Shown: one piece after another, positions 53,891 through 63,061 of the stretch
How positions within the stretch are numbered: the stretch's first letter is position 1
Layout: every line of letters begins with the position of its first letter
Origin: Prevotella melaninogenica
GTDB taxonomy: Bacteria; Bacteroidota; Bacteroidia; Bacteroidales; Bacteroidaceae
Assembly: GCF_013267595.1 (NCBI RefSeq)
Contig: NZ_CP054011.1
Coordinates: forward strand, 1,750,147 to 1,814,146
DNA: 64,000 nt
Direction: 5' to 3'
Notes under the pieces: generated by a model
The model's database searches: none
What the model was told of the DNA's origin: nothing
The model's input: the letters and a program-made list of their open reading frames with translations, nothing else
Translations under genes and position numbers: made by a program

Positions 53891-54043
53891 TCTAAAAAAT
53901 TAATAATTTTACTACTAAAAAACGTTTTCTATTTTTACGACTGTGCTTGACCTAACCATGCTGCCCGGCCAAAGACAACACTATTAACACGTATCGTATG
54001 GGGTTCTAAGAAAATCCCCCTTAATAATCGGACTGCAAAGGTA
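53891..54043 (-). promoter_or_regulatory. Promoter and leader of rplM
   Basis: On the minus strand TACCTTTG (54043-54036) gives a leader of about 135 nt. Near its 5' end GGGGG (54020-54016) pairs with CCCC (54003-54000), and TTC with GAA inside, forming a compact hairpin. This may be a ribosomal-protein leader. The remainder up to 54335 contains nothing else recognised. Confidence 0.55.
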
Positions 54044-54335
54044 CTTATTTTCAACCTTATATAATTGTTTTGGATAGTAAGATTATATGTAGTTTATGAT
54101 TATTTAACTAAAATACTCGCTCGTTTGAGTCTGTTATTGTGTTTCTCCAAGGTTTTGTTTAATGTTGTTCTTGCATCTTACCTTATAATATTTGACGTTC
54201 TAAATGTTTGAACTTCTGCCTTACTAAACAGTCAAAATATTGGTCTTATCTCCCTGCGAATGTTTTTAAAAACTTAAAAACAAAGCGGGGAAGTCAAAAA
54301 TGGTAAAAAAGATAGAGGTTTATCATAGTTTTATT

Positions 54336-54343
54336 TATTTTTG
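54336..54343 (+). promoter_or_regulatory. -7 box of the lactonase gene
   Basis: TATTTTTG fits TAnnTTTG, 113 bp before the ATG at 54457. Confidence 0.5.
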
Positions 54344-54456
54344 CAGCGCTATAAAGCTACTTCTTATATCTTAAAAGAAGGGAATAAGTCTGTGGCTTAT
54401 TATATTATAAATAGGTGAAACATAAAACATAAACAAATATAACAGATTAAACAAAG

Positions 54457-55554
54457 ATGAATTTTAAATCTATTTTATTAGGTGCGGCTTTGACCGTTAG
54501 TCCTGTGTTCGGCTTTGCCGACAGTAATATCAAGATGGTTGTCGGAACCTATACTGATGCTGGTAGTCAGGGGTTATATTCTTTCTCTTTCGACCAGTCT
54601 ACAGGTAAGGCATCGGGTATCACTTCGTTAAAGGTTGACAATCCTTCTTATTTTACTTTCAGTAAGGATGGTCGTAATATCTATGCTGTTAGCGAGAAGA
54701 ATAATGCGACAGCTGTTCTTAATAGTATTGGTTACGACCCTGTAAACGGTACTTTTGCTTTTAAGAATTCACAGCTGACACATGGTGGCGATCCTTGTTA
54801 TGTGTCTACAGATGGCAAGATTGCACTTACAGCTAACTACTCTGGTGGTACTATTTCAGTCTTCCCAATTCTTAAGAATGGAACACTCGATAAGTCTTTG
54901 TTGCAGTTGGGTAGTGTGAAGGGTGGTCCTAACCGTTCACGTCAGAACACACCTCATGCACATTGTGTTATCTTTGCACCCGATGGTTATATCCTTACAA
55001 CCGACTTCAGTGGCGACCGTATTCTTTGTTTCTCTTATAACAAGCGTGATAAGAAGTTAGAGGATCATGATATTGCTGCTCATGTAAAACCAGGCTCTGG
55101 TCCACGTCATCTTGTTTTCTCTCCTAATGGTAGATACGCTTATCTTATGAACGAGTTGTCTGGTAAGGTGATTGTGTATAGTTATAGCGACGGTAAGTTA
55201 AAGGAACTTCAGTCTATTGCTGCTGATAATGCTAACGCACGTGGTGGTGCTGATATCCATGTCAGTCCTGATGGAATGTTTGTTTATGCCAGCACACGTC
55301 TGAAGGGTGATGGTATTACTATCTTCCGTGTAGGCAATAAGGGTACCTTGACTCGTGTGGGTGCGCAGCTTACTGGTAAACATCCACGTAACTTTGCTAT
55401 CACACCAAATGGCAACTTCCTGCTCGTTGCTTGTCGTGATGATAACTCAATACAGGTTTACTCACGTGATAAGGATACGGGCTTGCTTAAGAATACTCAT
55501 CAGGATATTGTCCTTAGTCACCCTGTTTGCGTGAAGTTCTATCCGGAGAAGTAA
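54457..55554 (+). CDS. Lactonase-family seven-bladed beta-propeller, secreted
   Basis: A 365-residue protein of the 6-phosphogluconolactonase (YbhE/Pgl) beta-propeller family. The signal peptide covers residues 1-21 (ends GFADS), so the protein is exported, unlike cytoplasmic Pgl. Repeated blades carry motifs such as VGTYTDAGSQGLYSFSFD, GGDPCYVSTDGKIALTANYS, TPHAHCVIFAPDGYILTTD, GPRHLVFSPNGRYAYLMNEL and HPRNFAITPNGNFLLVACRD. Given the export, a role on extracellular lactones rather than the pentose-phosphate pathway is likely (inference). Monocistronic. Confidence 0.88.
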   Translation: MNFKSILLGAALTVSPVFGFADSNIKMVVGTYTDAGSQGLYSFSFDQSTGKASGITSLKVDNPSYFTFSKDGRNIYAVSEKNNATAVLNSIGYDPVNGTFAFKNSQLTHGGDPCYVSTDGKIALTANYSGGTISVFPILKNGTLDKSLLQLGSVKGGPNRSRQNTPHAHCVIFAPDGYILTTDFSGDRILCFSYNKRDKKLEDHDIAAHVKPGSGPRHLVFSPNGRYAYLMNELSGKVIVYSYSDGKLKELQSIAADNANARGGADIHVSPDGMFVYASTRLKGDGITIFRVGNKGTLTRVGAQLTGKHPRNFAITPNGNFLLVACRDDNSIQVYSRDKDTGLLKNTHQDIVLSHPVCVKFYPEK

Positions 55555-55577
55555 GGTGTTTAGAAATAAAAGGATTT

Positions 55578-55620
55578 ATAAGGGGTTAATGGAGTTTTAT
55601 CTATTAGCCCTTTTTATTTA
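55578..55620 (+). terminator. Terminator after the lactonase gene
   Basis: AAGGGGTTAA pairs with TTAGCCCTTTT (one mismatch) and a T run follows. Confidence 0.6.
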
Positions 55621-55771
55621 AATCGTTTTTTATAAAATGTTTGGTTTTAAAACTCTCTAACATGCTTATAGTAAATGTATTTTTGATATAGATGGAAATA
55701 ATAGAAGAACACACGACACTCTCTTTATAAAAAGGAAAAGGTTGATTTGAACTAAACAGTTTAAGAGAAAC

Positions 55772-55808
55772 AAAACAGCCTCTCAAACTCGTGTCTGAGA
55801 GGCTGTAA
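55772..55808 (-). terminator. Terminator of the truncated FISUMP gene
   Basis: ACAGCCTCTCA pairs with TGAGAGGCTGT. On the minus strand TTTGTTTCTC follows. Confidence 0.75.
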
Positions 55809-55828
55809 TATATAATTTAAAAGTCTGT

Positions 55829-56146
55829 CTACTCTGCTACTGGACGAACACCGTATGCATTAGCATAAGAACCATAGTCGTCAGCGGCGTCATTTGGAGG
55901 AGGGAAAAATGTTTTTATTGCACCATTCGTTAGTGATGTACGTAAACCATAACCAGGTTTACCATTTTCTTTAAGCGTTGAAACAGACTGCGAGTAGAGA
56001 CCATTAGTACCATTGCTTGATATTGATCCATTGGCACCTACTCGTGCATCACCAGCCTGGAAGTAGATATCCTTATTGTTGTCTGCAAGGAAGGTATATC
56101 CGTTATTCCACTCTGCACCTGTCAGGCTGAATCCCTCGAATGGTTC
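55829..56146 (-). pseudogene. 3' fragment of a FISUMP-domain surface protein gene
   Basis: About 105 residues in one frame: EPFEGFSLTGAEWNNGYTFL, DIYFQAGDARVGANGSISS, then GYGLRTSLTNG and the family-typical end YANAYGVRPVAE. This is the C-terminal part of a Fibrobacter succinogenes major paralogous (FISUMP) domain. There is no signal peptide or native start; the frame runs straight into the left terminal repeat of element copy D at 56147, where a GTG could only make a chance start. The gene has its own terminator. It was evidently cut off by the element or an associated deletion. Confidence 0.75.
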
Positions 56147-56921
56147 TTCCGTTAAAAGCACAGATTGGAAATAGAATAAGACTTATACACTTCCTTAGTA
56201 CGACTATCCCAAATTAGATGGTTTTATAAAGGGGATAAACTATAAGGTTAAATTCAAATTGATACTATATCTATCCATTGTCTACAAATTGTTTATTCCC
56301 TTATTGATTGATGTTTGTAAACTATTTTCAAGTAGATCGAAATCAATAAATGCTTTTTTGGCTTCCAAAAGACGGCTAATTGAGTTGCAAAAGATGCTCT
56401 TTTGAGGGCTTACTAACGCCCTTTTGAAGTCCAAGTAAGCATCTTTTATCTTGGTACTTTATAATCATTTGATTCTCTGCTGGTTACAAACTTGCTTTTT
56501 ATGCGTGTTTTTATCCTTATTTATAGATGTTTTATTCGAAATTATGTAATGATTTTTCGGGCTGTTGTCTGAAATTTCATCGTATTAACCCCAAGTCGGT
56601 CATTAGACCACAAAATGTATATTTCTTATTATTATGGTATTGTTTCCTAACATCTTTTATGTTCTTATTGGCATCTTGTCTGTCTTTGTAACTTGATGTA
56701 ACCCACTGTGCTTATGTTCCAGAAACAAACAATCAGCTCGGTAATAAAACAAAATATGTTTAGGCTCTAATGAGCGATTTGGGTTAAAATGAAACAGTTG
56801 CCTATGTCAGATAATGATAATAAAATAGATAGTTTGATAGTCTTGGCTATGTTTTTATTTAATGAATCATTGCTGTTCTTCCGTTAAAGCTATACGTAAA
56901 AAGTCTACGCATTTAACGGAA
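56147..56921 (+). mobile_element. 577-bp non-coding element, copy D (with nested MITE)
   Basis: The left end TTCCGTTAAAAGC and the right end GCATTTAACGGAA form terminal inverted repeats. Minus the nested insert (195 bp plus one TTAA) it is 576 bp and aligns with copy B throughout, e.g. GATTGGAAATAG, AAATTAGATGGTTTTA, TGTAAACTATTTTCA and ACTAACGCCCTTTTGAAGTC. The core arms AAAAGATGC (56390-56398) and GCATCTTTT (56440-56448) are perfectly complementary, but differ from copies B and C at one pair. Near the right end TTCCGTTAAAGC pairs with the terminal repeat, giving an end hairpin. No protein is encoded. Confidence 0.82.
56589..56783. mobile_element. ~195-bp MITE-like element, copy 2, nested in copy D
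   Basis: The ends CCCCAAGTCGGTCATTAGAC and (complement) CCCAAATCGCTCATTAGAGC are inverted repeats. TTAA flanks both sides (56585-56588; 56784-56787), whereas the uninterrupted copies B and C show a single TATTAAA at this site. That makes TTAA the likely target duplication. It is homologous to 24001-24194. Confidence 0.85.
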
Positions 56922-56999
56922 AATCTCATAGGAAGATACAAAGACGTTTCAGGACTATCTGTCGTTATTTATTTGTTCGCATAATAACGTCTTGATTCC

Positions 57000-57030
57000 T
57001 TGCAAATACAAAAGAAAGAATGTATCTTTG
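57000..57030 (+). promoter_or_regulatory. Promoter of the hybrid sensor gene
   Basis: TATCTTTG (57023-57030) has TTG (57000-57002) 20 bp upstream. The ATG follows 41 bp downstream. Confidence 0.7.
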
Positions 57031-57071
57031 CTGCAATAAACCTGTATTATACATAATCTTTTTTGATATTT

Positions 57072-59708
57072 ATGCAGATGAAGCAATGGTTATACATTCT
57101 ATTTTTTACTTTGTTGTTTTCAGCTTGTTCAGATAACAATACAAAGAAATATGTTATCGGTGTGTCTCAGTGTTCAGAAGATATCTGGCGTGATAAGCTC
57201 AACAACGAACTTGTGATGAGTACCTATCAGCATGATGATGTAATACTGAAATTTGCTTCAGCTAATGATAATGATAGGTTACAGAAACAACAGATTGAAC
57301 AGTTTATAAAGGAAGGAGTCAACCTTCTTATTGTATCACCCAATCAGATTCATACGATTTCATCGGTCATCGATAAAGCATACGATGCAGGAATCCCTGT
57401 TATCCTCTTCGATCGTAAGACCGATTCAAAAAAGTATACAGCCTTTATAGGAGCTGATAACTATGAGGCTGGATACGAAATAGGCTATTTCATCGGGCAG
57501 CAGTTAGATGGTAAAGGAAATATAGCTGAGATTTGTGGATTACAAGCATCATCGCCCGCTATAGAACGTAATCGTGGTTTTATGGATGCACTAAAGGATT
57601 ATTCTGGGATAAAAGTGATTGCTCGTAAGCATGGAGATTGGGTGAAAGAGAGCGGCGTAATGGCTATGGACAGTGTACTCTCACAAACAAAAGAGCCTAT
57701 CCAATACGTCTTTGCACAAAATGACCGTATGGCTTTAGGTGCTTTGCAATCTATAAAGAAGCATAAGGTTAAGGGAATTAGAATAGTTGGAATAGATGCT
57801 CTTCCTGTACCAGGAGGAGGTATGGAGAAGGTTCGTGATGGTAATTTAGAAGCTTCTTATATCTATCCTACCCGAGGCGATTCAGTTATGCAACTCGCAT
57901 TGAATATCCTTGAGAAGAAGCCTTATAAGCGTGATAACTATCTAAAAGGTGCATTGGTAACAAAGGCAAACGCTAATGTTCTACTTATGCAGAATGAAGA
58001 GATGAATAAGCAAACAGCTCGTCTCAATGCACTTCATGGGAAAGTGGATACTTATTTGGTGCAATATAATCATCAAAAGATGTATATTGTGCTTTTTAGT
58101 ATCATCCTTTTCTTGCTGATAGGTATTATGGTTTATATCTATCGAACTATCCTTATGAAGCGAAGAATAGAAGAAGATGCCAACAAAGCAAAACTTCAGT
58201 TTTTCACAAATATAAGTCATGAATTGCGTACACCACTTACGTTGATAGCTGATCCTGTGAACTATATCATCCATGATGATAACCTTAATTCACAACAACG
58301 AAGTATGCTTCAGATAGTACAGCGTAATGTGCTTGTCCTAACACAATTGGTCAGTGAGATTCTTGACTTCCGTAAGGTGCAGAATGGTAAGATGGAACTA
58401 CGCCTCTCCGACTTTAATCTTTCGGAAAGTATGAAACAATGGATCATGCTTTTCAGTGCCTCTGCACAGAAGAAGCATATTGCCATTAGTATGAATGCTC
58501 CTGATGCGGTTATGCTCAGAGCAGATCAAGATAAGATAGAGCGAATCTGTTATAATCTTCTTAGTAATGCCCTAAAATATACGTCTGAAGGTGGAGAAAT
58601 CACTCTGACAGCTAAAGAAGAGAATGGACGTGTTATGATAAGTGTGGCAGATAATGGTTGTGGTATTTCAAGTGATGAGCTTCCTTATATTTTTGATCGT
58701 TTCTATCAAGCAAAGAATGCTGGACGTGGTACGGGTATTGGGTTGGCTATTGTGAAAGCTTTCACAGAATTGCATCACGGAGAGGTAAGTGCTACAAGTA
58801 TAGAGGGAAAAGGAAGTACCTTTACTATTCATATTCCTGTTAGACAGAAAGGAGAGGTAACTAAGCATCCTACAGAGAAAATAGAACAATTGATTGAGCC
58901 ATCATCCGCACAGGAAGTTCCGAATCAAGCTCGTCATATAGACGAACTTATACAGCCTTATCAAACAGATAAACCTGAGGTGTTAATCATTGATGATAAT
59001 GTCGATATTCGCACTTATTTAAGGTCGGTACTATCCGAAAAGTATAATGTGAGTGAAGCCGCTGATGGAAAAGCCGGTTTAGAACTTGCACGGAAAATAG
59101 TTCCAGATATAGTGTTGTCGGACATTATGATGCCTGTGATGGACGGATTAGCGTTTTGTCAACAGCTGAAAACGGATAAAGCTATCAGTCATATACCTGT
59201 CATTTTACTGACAGCACGTAGTCTTGATGAGCAACGTGCTGAGGGGTATGAGCATGGTGCAGATGCTTATTTGTCCAAACCATTCTCGCTTCGTCTACTT
59301 TTTTCACGTATTGATAATCTTATTCAAAGTAGGAAGAAACTTAGTAAGTTATTCTCAAATAGTGATGAAAATGATGCTTTTGAAAAGTTGTCCAATGAAA
59401 CAGATAAGACTTTTGCAGCACAATTGCGCAAGATAATTCAAGACAACCTTAGTGATAATGAGTTTAATGTAGAGCGAATAGGCGATGAAATCGGCCTTTC
59501 TCGTGTGCAGCTTTATCGGAAAGTGAAGGCTCTTACTGGATATTCTCCTGTAGAAATGCTTCGTAAAGCCCGTCTCACTCGTGCCCGCCATTTGCTTCGA
59601 ACAACGGAAAAGACCGTGTCAGAAGTGGCTTATGCTGTTGGTTTTTCTACGCCCAGCTATTTTTCAAAGTGCTATAAAGACGAGTTCGGGGAGAGTCCCA
59701 AGAAGTGA
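57072..59708 (+). CDS. Hybrid two-component sensor/regulator with sugar-binding domain (HTCS)
   Basis: About 878 residues. The first ATG is 57072, with a second at 57078; a longer frame would need TTG at 57063. An N-terminal signal with LLFSACS precedes a LacI-type periplasmic binding domain (~25-305: YVIGVSQCSEDIWRDKLNNE, AFIGADNYEAGYEIGYFIG, VFAQNDRMALGAL). A membrane span lies at ~335-358. The histidine kinase has the phospho-acceptor near His383 (NISHELRTPLTLI) and ATP motifs NLLSNALKY, DNGCGIS, GTGIGLAIV. The receiver has its Asp near 684 (VLSDIMMPVMDG). An AraC-type HTH ends the protein (GLSRVQLYRKVKALTGYSP). It probably senses a sugar and activates the adjacent susC/susD genes. Confidence 0.95.
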   Translation: MQMKQWLYILFFTLLFSACSDNNTKKYVIGVSQCSEDIWRDKLNNELVMSTYQHDDVILKFASANDNDRLQKQQIEQFIKEGVNLLIVSPNQIHTISSVIDKAYDAGIPVILFDRKTDSKKYTAFIGADNYEAGYEIGYFIGQQLDGKGNIAEICGLQASSPAIERNRGFMDALKDYSGIKVIARKHGDWVKESGVMAMDSVLSQTKEPIQYVFAQNDRMALGALQSIKKHKVKGIRIVGIDALPVPGGGMEKVRDGNLEASYIYPTRGDSVMQLALNILEKKPYKRDNYLKGALVTKANANVLLMQNEEMNKQTARLNALHGKVDTYLVQYNHQKMYIVLFSIILFLLIGIMVYIYRTILMKRRIEEDANKAKLQFFTNISHELRTPLTLIADPVNYIIHDDNLNSQQRSMLQIVQRNVLVLTQLVSEILDFRKVQNGKMELRLSDFNLSESMKQWIMLFSASAQKKHIAISMNAPDAVMLRADQDKIERICYNLLSNALKYTSEGGEITLTAKEENGRVMISVADNGCGISSDELPYIFDRFYQAKNAGRGTGIGLAIVKAFTELHHGEVSATSIEGKGSTFTIHIPVRQKGEVTKHPTEKIEQLIEPSSAQEVPNQARHIDELIQPYQTDKPEVLIIDDNVDIRTYLRSVLSEKYNVSEAADGKAGLELARKIVPDIVLSDIMMPVMDGLAFCQQLKTDKAISHIPVILLTARSLDEQRAEGYEHGADAYLSKPFSLRLLFSRIDNLIQSRKKLSKLFSNSDENDAFEKLSNETDKTFAAQLRKIIQDNLSDNEFNVERIGDEIGLSRVQLYRKVKALTGYSPVEMLRKARLTRARHLLRTTEKTVSEVAYAVGFSTPSYFSKCYKDEFGESPKK

Positions 59709-59735
59709 TTTGTACGCAGTTTCTCTTTGAAGAGA

Positions 59736-59756
59736 ATAAAAAGGGCCCTTTTCTTA
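59736..59756 (+). terminator. Possible terminator after the hybrid sensor
   Basis: AAAAAGGGCCCTTTTCTT contains a 14-bp palindrome (AAAAGGGCCCTTTT) ending in T. It is short and weakly supported. Confidence 0.35.
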
Positions 59757-59759
59757 TAA

Positions 59760-59855
59760 ATCGTTCATTTGCTATAAGGATTTCGTTTAGGTAACATTTG
59801 TTGTATGTAAGGAACGATTATTTTATAAGCTTTCTCCTTGTTGATAGTAATTTTG
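59760..59855 (+). promoter_or_regulatory. susC promoter region with inverted repeat
   Basis: AATCGTTC (59760-59767) and GAACGATT (59812-59819) are perfect inverted copies 44 bp apart. A -7 box TAATTTTG lies at 59848-59855, 50 bp before the susC ATG. The repeat is a candidate binding site for the AraC-type domain of the hybrid sensor. Confidence 0.45.
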
Positions 59856-59904
59856 TGGCAGAAATTTTATAAATCCAGAATTACTAACATCAATCATTTT
59901 CTAA

Positions 59905-62900
59905 ATGGAAAGCCTAAGGAAAATTATTTCGAGTGCAGTATTGCTTATGTTCTGTTCGCTTATATATGCTCAGAACAAGGTAACTGTCAGTGGTACAATT
60001 GTTGACGAGACTGGTTCTCCTGTCGTTGGTGCCACAATAATGGAGAAAGGTACAGCCAATGGAACGGTAACTGACATTGACGGTAACTTTAGTTTAAGTA
60101 CAAATGAGGGTGCACCTCTCACAATCTCTTACATTGGTTATTCTACTATTGAAGCCAAGGCTGCAGCTAAGATGAATATACAGCTGAAGCAAGAAGCCAA
60201 TGAATTGAACGAAGTCATCGTAACTGGTTATACAACTCAGCGTAAGGCAGACCTTACTGGTGCCGTATCAGTTGTGAAGACTGATGCTGTCAAGACATCT
60301 CCAGATGCTGATCCAATGAAGGCACTTCAGGGACGTGTGGCTGGTATGACTATCACAGACACCGGTTCGCCGTCAAGTACTGCAACAATTCGTATCCGTG
60401 GCATCGGATCATTCAACTCTTCTCAGGATCCTCTTTTTATTGTAGATGGTGTGCCAATGACAAACGGTATCAATACACTTAACTCTAACGATATCGAGAG
60501 CATGCAGGTTCTGAAGGATGCTGCTTCAGCAAGTATCTATGGTTCACGTGCTGCTAATGGCGTTATTATCATTACAACAAAACAGGGAAAGAAGGCTGAC
60601 AAAATAAAAGTAGACTTTACAGCTAATCTTACTGCTCAGTTCTATACAAAGCAGTCAAAGATGAAACTTCTTGACACTAAGGGTTATGCTACCGCAATGG
60701 CTCAAGCTGCACTTAATGATGGTATAGATCCTGTAGCGTACGCAAGCAACTATGGCCTGAACCTCAATGCTGCAGAAGGTGTGGGAATCAGGGTATGGAA
60801 TCCTACAACAAATCAGTATGTAAACTATACTATAAATGGTCTCTATGGCGGTTTTATCAATACTAAGCGTACCATGATGTTCTCAGATACTGATTGGGTC
60901 AGAGAAATTTCTCGCACAGGTTTCTCCCGTAATTACAGCGTATCTATCTCTTCTGCTACAGATAAGTTAACATCGATGCTCTCTTTGGGCTATAAGAAAA
61001 ATGATGGTATCCTGAAGTACACAAACTTCTCAAGTATTCAAGCTCGTATGAATAACTCGTACAGACTCAATAACATCCTCAAAGTTGGTGAGAACTTCAC
61101 TATAAGCTACAACAAACAGGTTGATGGTGCTCCTATGGAGAATGCCCTGAAGATAAGCCCAATAGTACCTGTCTATGAAAAGAACGGTGTTACATTTGGT
61201 GGTCCTGTTGGTGGTATGAGCGACCGACAGAATCCTATGCGCGAACTGTATCATAATAAGGATAATCATCTTGACTATTGGCATGTATTCGGAAATATGT
61301 ATGTTGACATTACCCCTGTCAAGGGGCTGTTGTTTCGCTCAAATTTTGGAGTCGACTATACTACATCATTCATTAATGCACTGACGCATACCTTTGCATC
61401 AGATGTTGTGAATAACAATACAGCACGAACCGACCTTGGTCAGACCAACAATACTAATTACACATGGTCTAACACTCTGAACTATCTCTTTGATATAAAG
61501 AATGCTCATCATTTCAATGTACTTCTTGGTTCAGAAATCAATAAGCAAACTTATCTTGATTTTCATGCTATTTCTGAGGGATATGCTCTGGAGTCAGTGG
61601 AATATATGTACCCAAATGCAGCAACTGGTACAGCTCGTAACACTGGTGCAATGGTTGGATACCGTCTGGCTTCATTCTTTGGTAAGGTTGACTATAACTA
61701 CAACGACTTGCTTCTTGCATCTTTCACACTACGTCATGACGGTTCAAGCCGTTTTGGAAAGAACAACCGTTGGGGTAATTTCCCTGCAGCATCACTGGGT
61801 TTCCGTATCTCACAGCTACTTAAAAAAGACTGGCTTGACGACCTGAAGTTTCGTCTTTCTTGGGGTAAGACCGGCAATCAAGGAATTGACAATAATGCAC
61901 ACTATGGCTTGTATGTTGCCGACTATGGTCTTGAGCGTACTACATCAACAGCCTACGACCTCAATCTTGCAGGTAGTGGCACCTTCCCATCAGGCTATCG
62001 TGCAATACAGACAGCTAATGAGAACTTGAAGTGGGAGACAACCACACAATATAATATAGGTATTGACTATAGTCTGTTCCGCAGCAGTCTTTATGGAACA
62101 GCTGATTTCTATATCAAGAACATTACAGACATGCTTATCAACCCAGGATACCTTGCAGCAAAGGGAGAGGGTGGAAGCCAGTGGCAGAACGGACCATCGC
62201 TTCGCGACTGGGGTATGGAACTTACCTTAGGTTACCGTAAGAACTTTTCTAATGGCTTAGGCATCGATATTAATAGTAACATTGATTTCTTCCGTAATCG
62301 TGTTACATCTCTTCCAAAGACAACAACAGGTGCTTATGCACACACTTCAAAGCAGAATATTGTTGAGGCAAAAAAACCTTATGGTAGTATTGTAGGCTAT
62401 GTTGTTGACGGACTCTTCCAAAACCATATGGAGGTTTATGCGTCAGGTCAGCCTAACGCTCGTGTAGGTGGTCTGAAATATGCTGACCTGAATGGGGATG
62501 GACGTATCAATCAGGATGACCAGACATGGATTATGAATCCCGTACCTGCATTCTCTTATGGTCTGAATGTTGCGGTGAGTTACAAGAACTTTGATATCAG
62601 TATGTTTTGGCAAGGTGTAGCCGATCAGGATATCTACAACAATCAGAAATTCCAAACAGATTTCTGGAGTATAACTGATGCAGGTTCAAACAAGGGAAAC
62701 CGTATGCTTAATGCATGGACATCCGATAATACTGATTCTTCAATCCCAGCTTTGACAACTAACAATACTGCTGACGAAGGTCGTGTTTCTACGTATTATG
62801 TTGAGAACGGTTCTTACCTGAAGCTCCGCACACTGCAACTTGGGTATAACGTTCCTGAGAAGTTTATCTCAAAGTTCAAGATGTCCAGCCTCAGAGCATA

Positions 62901-63024
62901 TATCTCAGGTCAGAATCTTCTGACACTCAAGAGTTCCAGTCTGACATGTTCAGATCCAGAGAATCCAAGCTGGGCTTATCCATTGGCCACATCTATTTCG
63001 TTTGGTCTGCAGGTAGGATTCTAA
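59905..63024 (+). CDS. SusC-like TonB-dependent outer-membrane transporter
   Basis: A 1039-residue glycan importer. The signal peptide is 1-22 (ends YAQ). A carboxypeptidase-regulatory-like domain (~25-100: VSGTIVDETGSPVVGATIME) precedes the TonB plug (VIVTGYTTQRKADLTGAV, RIRGIGSFNSSQDPLFIVDG, LKDAASASIYGSRAANGVI). A 22-strand barrel ends ATSISFGLQVGF with the terminal Phe required for outer-membrane insertion. No extra N-terminal signalling domain is seen, fitting control by the HTCS rather than by an anti-sigma factor. susD follows 37 bp later. Confidence 0.96.
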   Translation: MESLRKIISSAVLLMFCSLIYAQNKVTVSGTIVDETGSPVVGATIMEKGTANGTVTDIDGNFSLSTNEGAPLTISYIGYSTIEAKAAAKMNIQLKQEANELNEVIVTGYTTQRKADLTGAVSVVKTDAVKTSPDADPMKALQGRVAGMTITDTGSPSSTATIRIRGIGSFNSSQDPLFIVDGVPMTNGINTLNSNDIESMQVLKDAASASIYGSRAANGVIIITTKQGKKADKIKVDFTANLTAQFYTKQSKMKLLDTKGYATAMAQAALNDGIDPVAYASNYGLNLNAAEGVGIRVWNPTTNQYVNYTINGLYGGFINTKRTMMFSDTDWVREISRTGFSRNYSVSISSATDKLTSMLSLGYKKNDGILKYTNFSSIQARMNNSYRLNNILKVGENFTISYNKQVDGAPMENALKISPIVPVYEKNGVTFGGPVGGMSDRQNPMRELYHNKDNHLDYWHVFGNMYVDITPVKGLLFRSNFGVDYTTSFINALTHTFASDVVNNNTARTDLGQTNNTNYTWSNTLNYLFDIKNAHHFNVLLGSEINKQTYLDFHAISEGYALESVEYMYPNAATGTARNTGAMVGYRLASFFGKVDYNYNDLLLASFTLRHDGSSRFGKNNRWGNFPAASLGFRISQLLKKDWLDDLKFRLSWGKTGNQGIDNNAHYGLYVADYGLERTTSTAYDLNLAGSGTFPSGYRAIQTANENLKWETTTQYNIGIDYSLFRSSLYGTADFYIKNITDMLINPGYLAAKGEGGSQWQNGPSLRDWGMELTLGYRKNFSNGLGIDINSNIDFFRNRVTSLPKTTTGAYAHTSKQNIVEAKKPYGSIVGYVVDGLFQNHMEVYASGQPNARVGGLKYADLNGDGRINQDDQTWIMNPVPAFSYGLNVAVSYKNFDISMFWQGVADQDIYNNQKFQTDFWSITDAGSNKGNRMLNAWTSDNTDSSIPALTTNNTADEGRVSTYYVENGSYLKLRTLQLGYNVPEKFISKFKMSSLRAYISGQNLLTLKSSSLTCSDPENPSWAYPLATSISFGLQVGF

Positions 63025-63061
63025 AGATAAAACGATATGTTCATCATAAAAGTTTATAACA

